6,432 bases of DNA from positions 1 to 6,432 of the forward strand of contig JAFUPO010000328.1 of assembly GCA_017481185.1 (NCBI GenBank), given 5' to 3'. The translations under genes and the position numbers were made by a program. The stretch's first letter is position 1. Each line of letters opens with the position of its first letter. The notes below the pieces were generated by a model. It saw only the letters and a list, made by a program, of their open reading frames with translations. It was not told the DNA's origin and searched no databases. Below, piece by piece: positions 5,836-6,432 of the stretch. This DNA is from Clostridia bacterium (GTDB lineage: Bacteria > Bacillota_A > Clostridia > Christensenellales > Aristaeellaceae).

Positions 5836-5925
5836 ATGCAGCTCAAGCAGCAGGAACTGTTTTACTTTATGGGCCGGAGCTTTTTTAGCTTCGGTTATTT
5901 GGCAAGCAGTTCTCAAAGAGCGTAA
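5836..5925 (+). CDS. Phe/Tyr-rich 29-residue leader peptide of aroF (attenuator peptide)
   Basis: A short frame begins at ATG 5836, 10 nt after AAGGAGG (5819-5825), and stops at TAA 5923-5925. The peptide opens MQLKQQEL and then carries FYF at residues 9-11 and FFSFGY at 16-21; five Phe and two Tyr among 29 residues, with no Trp, and it ends SSSQRA. It is not a recognised protein domain. Its place between a consensus promoter and an intrinsic terminator, just before DAHP synthase (the entry enzyme to Phe, Tyr and Trp), argues that it senses charged tRNA-Phe and tRNA-Tyr by ribosome stalling, like the E. coli pheA leader. The codons for the last three residues overlap the proposed antiterminator strand. 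An in-frame ATG at 5809 lies at or before the predicted transcription start and is rejected. Confidence 0.8.
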   Translation: MQLKQQELFYFMGRSFFSFGYLASSSQRA

Positions 5926-5971
5926 GGCGGCCTGTGCGGCGGTTCCTTTTTTCAAAAAGAAGGCTCTTTGA
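5913..5971 (+). promoter_or_regulatory. Candidate antiterminator fold of the aroF attenuator
   Basis: TCAAAGAGC (5913-5921) is exactly complementary to GCTCTTTGA (5963-5971), which covers the top of the terminator's 5' arm and its loop. Within the enclosed segment CTTTTTT (5946-5952) can pair with AAAAGAAG-side bases 5956-5962 (one G-U), covering most of the rest of that arm. Together the two helices would prevent the terminator from forming. A ribosome finishing the peptide would sit on 5913-5921 and block this fold; one stalled at the Phe/Tyr codons (5881-5898) would leave it free. Pairing is read by eye without energy calculation. Confidence 0.6.
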
Positions 5972-5984
5972 AGCCTTCTTTTTT
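5954..5984 (+). terminator. Intrinsic terminator in the aroF leader (attenuator)
   Basis: AAAAAGAAGGCT (5954-5965) pairs base for base with AGCCTTCTTTTT (5972-5983) around the 6-nt loop CTTTGA, and the arm ends in a run of six Ts (5979-5984). It lies 26 nt before the aroF start codon and downstream of the gene's own promoter, so it must be conditional for aroF to be expressed. Confidence 0.88.
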
Positions 5985-6010
5985 CATTTAGGGAGAGGAG
6001 AGAAAAATTT

Positions 6011-6432
6011 ATGATCATCGTTCTCAAACGCGGTACGGCCCAACGGGATATTGACAATCTGACTAATTTTATTCTCAACCAGGGCGCCATCACCGTCAAC
6101 CCCGTGGTGGGCGAAAACATTACCATTCTGGGCCTGGTGGGCGATACCTCCCATGTGGATGATACCCGCTTGGAGGCTAACCCCTGTGTGGAAAGGATTA
6201 TGCACGTAGCGGAGCCCTTTAAGCGGGCTAATCGTATGTTCCACCCCGGCAACTCCGCCGTCAAGGTGGGGGATGTAACCGTGGGCGGCGAACGCCTCAC
6301 GGTCATGGCAGGCCCCTGCTCTGTGGAGAGCGCCCAGCAGGTCACCGGCATTGCCCAGGAGGTCAAAAAGGCAGGCGCGCACCTTCTGCGGGGCTGCTCG
6401 TTTAAGCCCCGCACCTCCCCCGATGCCTTCCA
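6011..6432 (+). CDS. aroF: 3-deoxy-7-phosphoheptulonate (DAHP) synthase, N-terminal 140 residues
   Basis: The gene starts at ATG 6011, 10 nt after GAGGAG (5995-6000), and is cut by the window end with no stop. DAHP synthase condenses PEP and erythrose-4-phosphate, the first step of the shikimate pathway. Residues 1 to about 70 (starting MIIVLKRGT, with 'ITILGLVGDTS') are the ferredoxin-like regulatory domain that distinguishes the Thermotoga-type enzyme. A linker with 'PFKRANRMFHP' follows. The barrel then begins with 'VMAGPCSVES' (98-107), the PEP/metal-site block containing the conserved Cys, and 'LRGCSFKPRTSPDAF', whose KPRTSP lies at 132-137. In the Thermotoga enzyme the N-terminal domain mediates feedback inhibition by Tyr and Phe, which would match a Phe/Tyr-sensing leader. 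The choice of aroF over aroG as symbol is conventional. The RGC-S variant of the usual RGGA motif is minor. Confidence 0.93.
   Translation, partial: MIIVLKRGTAQRDIDNLTNFILNQGAITVNPVVGENITILGLVGDTSHVDDTRLEANPCVERIMHVAEPFKRANRMFHPGNSAVKVGDVTVGGERLTVMAGPCSVESAQQVTGIAQEVKKAGAHLLRGCSFKPRTSPDAF

Noticed and set aside
5756..5971. 71-residue plus-strand frame over the aroF leader
   Set aside because: Its ATG lies upstream of the promoter hexamers and it has no ribosome site; the 29-codon frame has both a ribosome site and a sensible context.
5809..6010. T-box riboswitch in front of aroF
   Set aside because: The leader is only about 200 nt and no T-box consensus block or specifier-stem arrangement is visible; the translated leader peptide explains the terminator better.
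5707..6414. 235-residue open frame on the minus strand
   Set aside because: It runs antisense through a terminator, the attenuator and the clear DAHP synthase sequence; no domain is recognisable.

Overview
The window reads as ordinary chromosomal DNA from a Gram-positive, Bacillota/Clostridia-like bacterium, probably one living in a gut or similar anaerobic habitat. The support is strong AAGGAGG-type ribosome sites, TTG and GTG starts beside ATG, fairly GC-rich codon third positions, a BspA-type leucine-rich-repeat surface protein, a DUF3048 (YerB-like) exported protein and a Thermotoga/Bacillus-type DAHP synthase. The taxonomic assignment is inference. No transposon, phage, CRISPR array, tRNA or rRNA is visible.

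Layout: (1) At 1-548 is the C-terminal part of a BspA-like LRR protein, followed after 15 nt by trmO (tRNA m6t6A37 methyltransferase, 564-1247); both are on the + strand and probably co-transcribed. (2) A convergent gap (1248-1398) holds a perfect 30-nt GC-rich palindrome. (3) On the - strand, murA (2081-3343) is followed by a small J-domain/TPR protein (1399-1920, TTG start fixed by its ribosome site); a 19-bp perfect hairpin lies between them. (4) A divergent intergenic region (3344-3556) carries a near-consensus murA promoter and an extended -10 promoter for a secreted DUF3048 protein (3557-4630), which ends in a hairpin terminator. (5) An AraC-family regulator (4788-5675) is driven by a perfect-consensus promoter and closed by a long terminator. 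(6) A second perfect-consensus promoter (5774-5802) drives a roughly 200-nt leader in front of aroF (DAHP synthase, first enzyme of the shikimate pathway), which runs off the window end.

The most interesting region is the aroF leader. It encodes a 29-residue peptide with its own ribosome site. Seven residues are aromatic (five Phe, two Tyr, no Trp), clustered as FYF and FFSFGY. The last codons of the peptide can pair with the loop and 5' arm of a strong intrinsic terminator just before the aroF ribosome site. This is the architecture of ribosome-mediated transcription attenuation by Phe/Tyr supply. There is no sign of the T-box element often found on aromatic genes in this phylum. The leader peptide is an unlabelled gene that ordinary gene callers would miss.

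Functionally the window is a patchwork: cell envelope (LRR protein, murA, DUF3048 protein), RNA modification (trmO), a possible co-chaperone (J/TPR) and aromatic amino-acid entry (aroF). The AraC regulator's targets cannot be told from the sequence.
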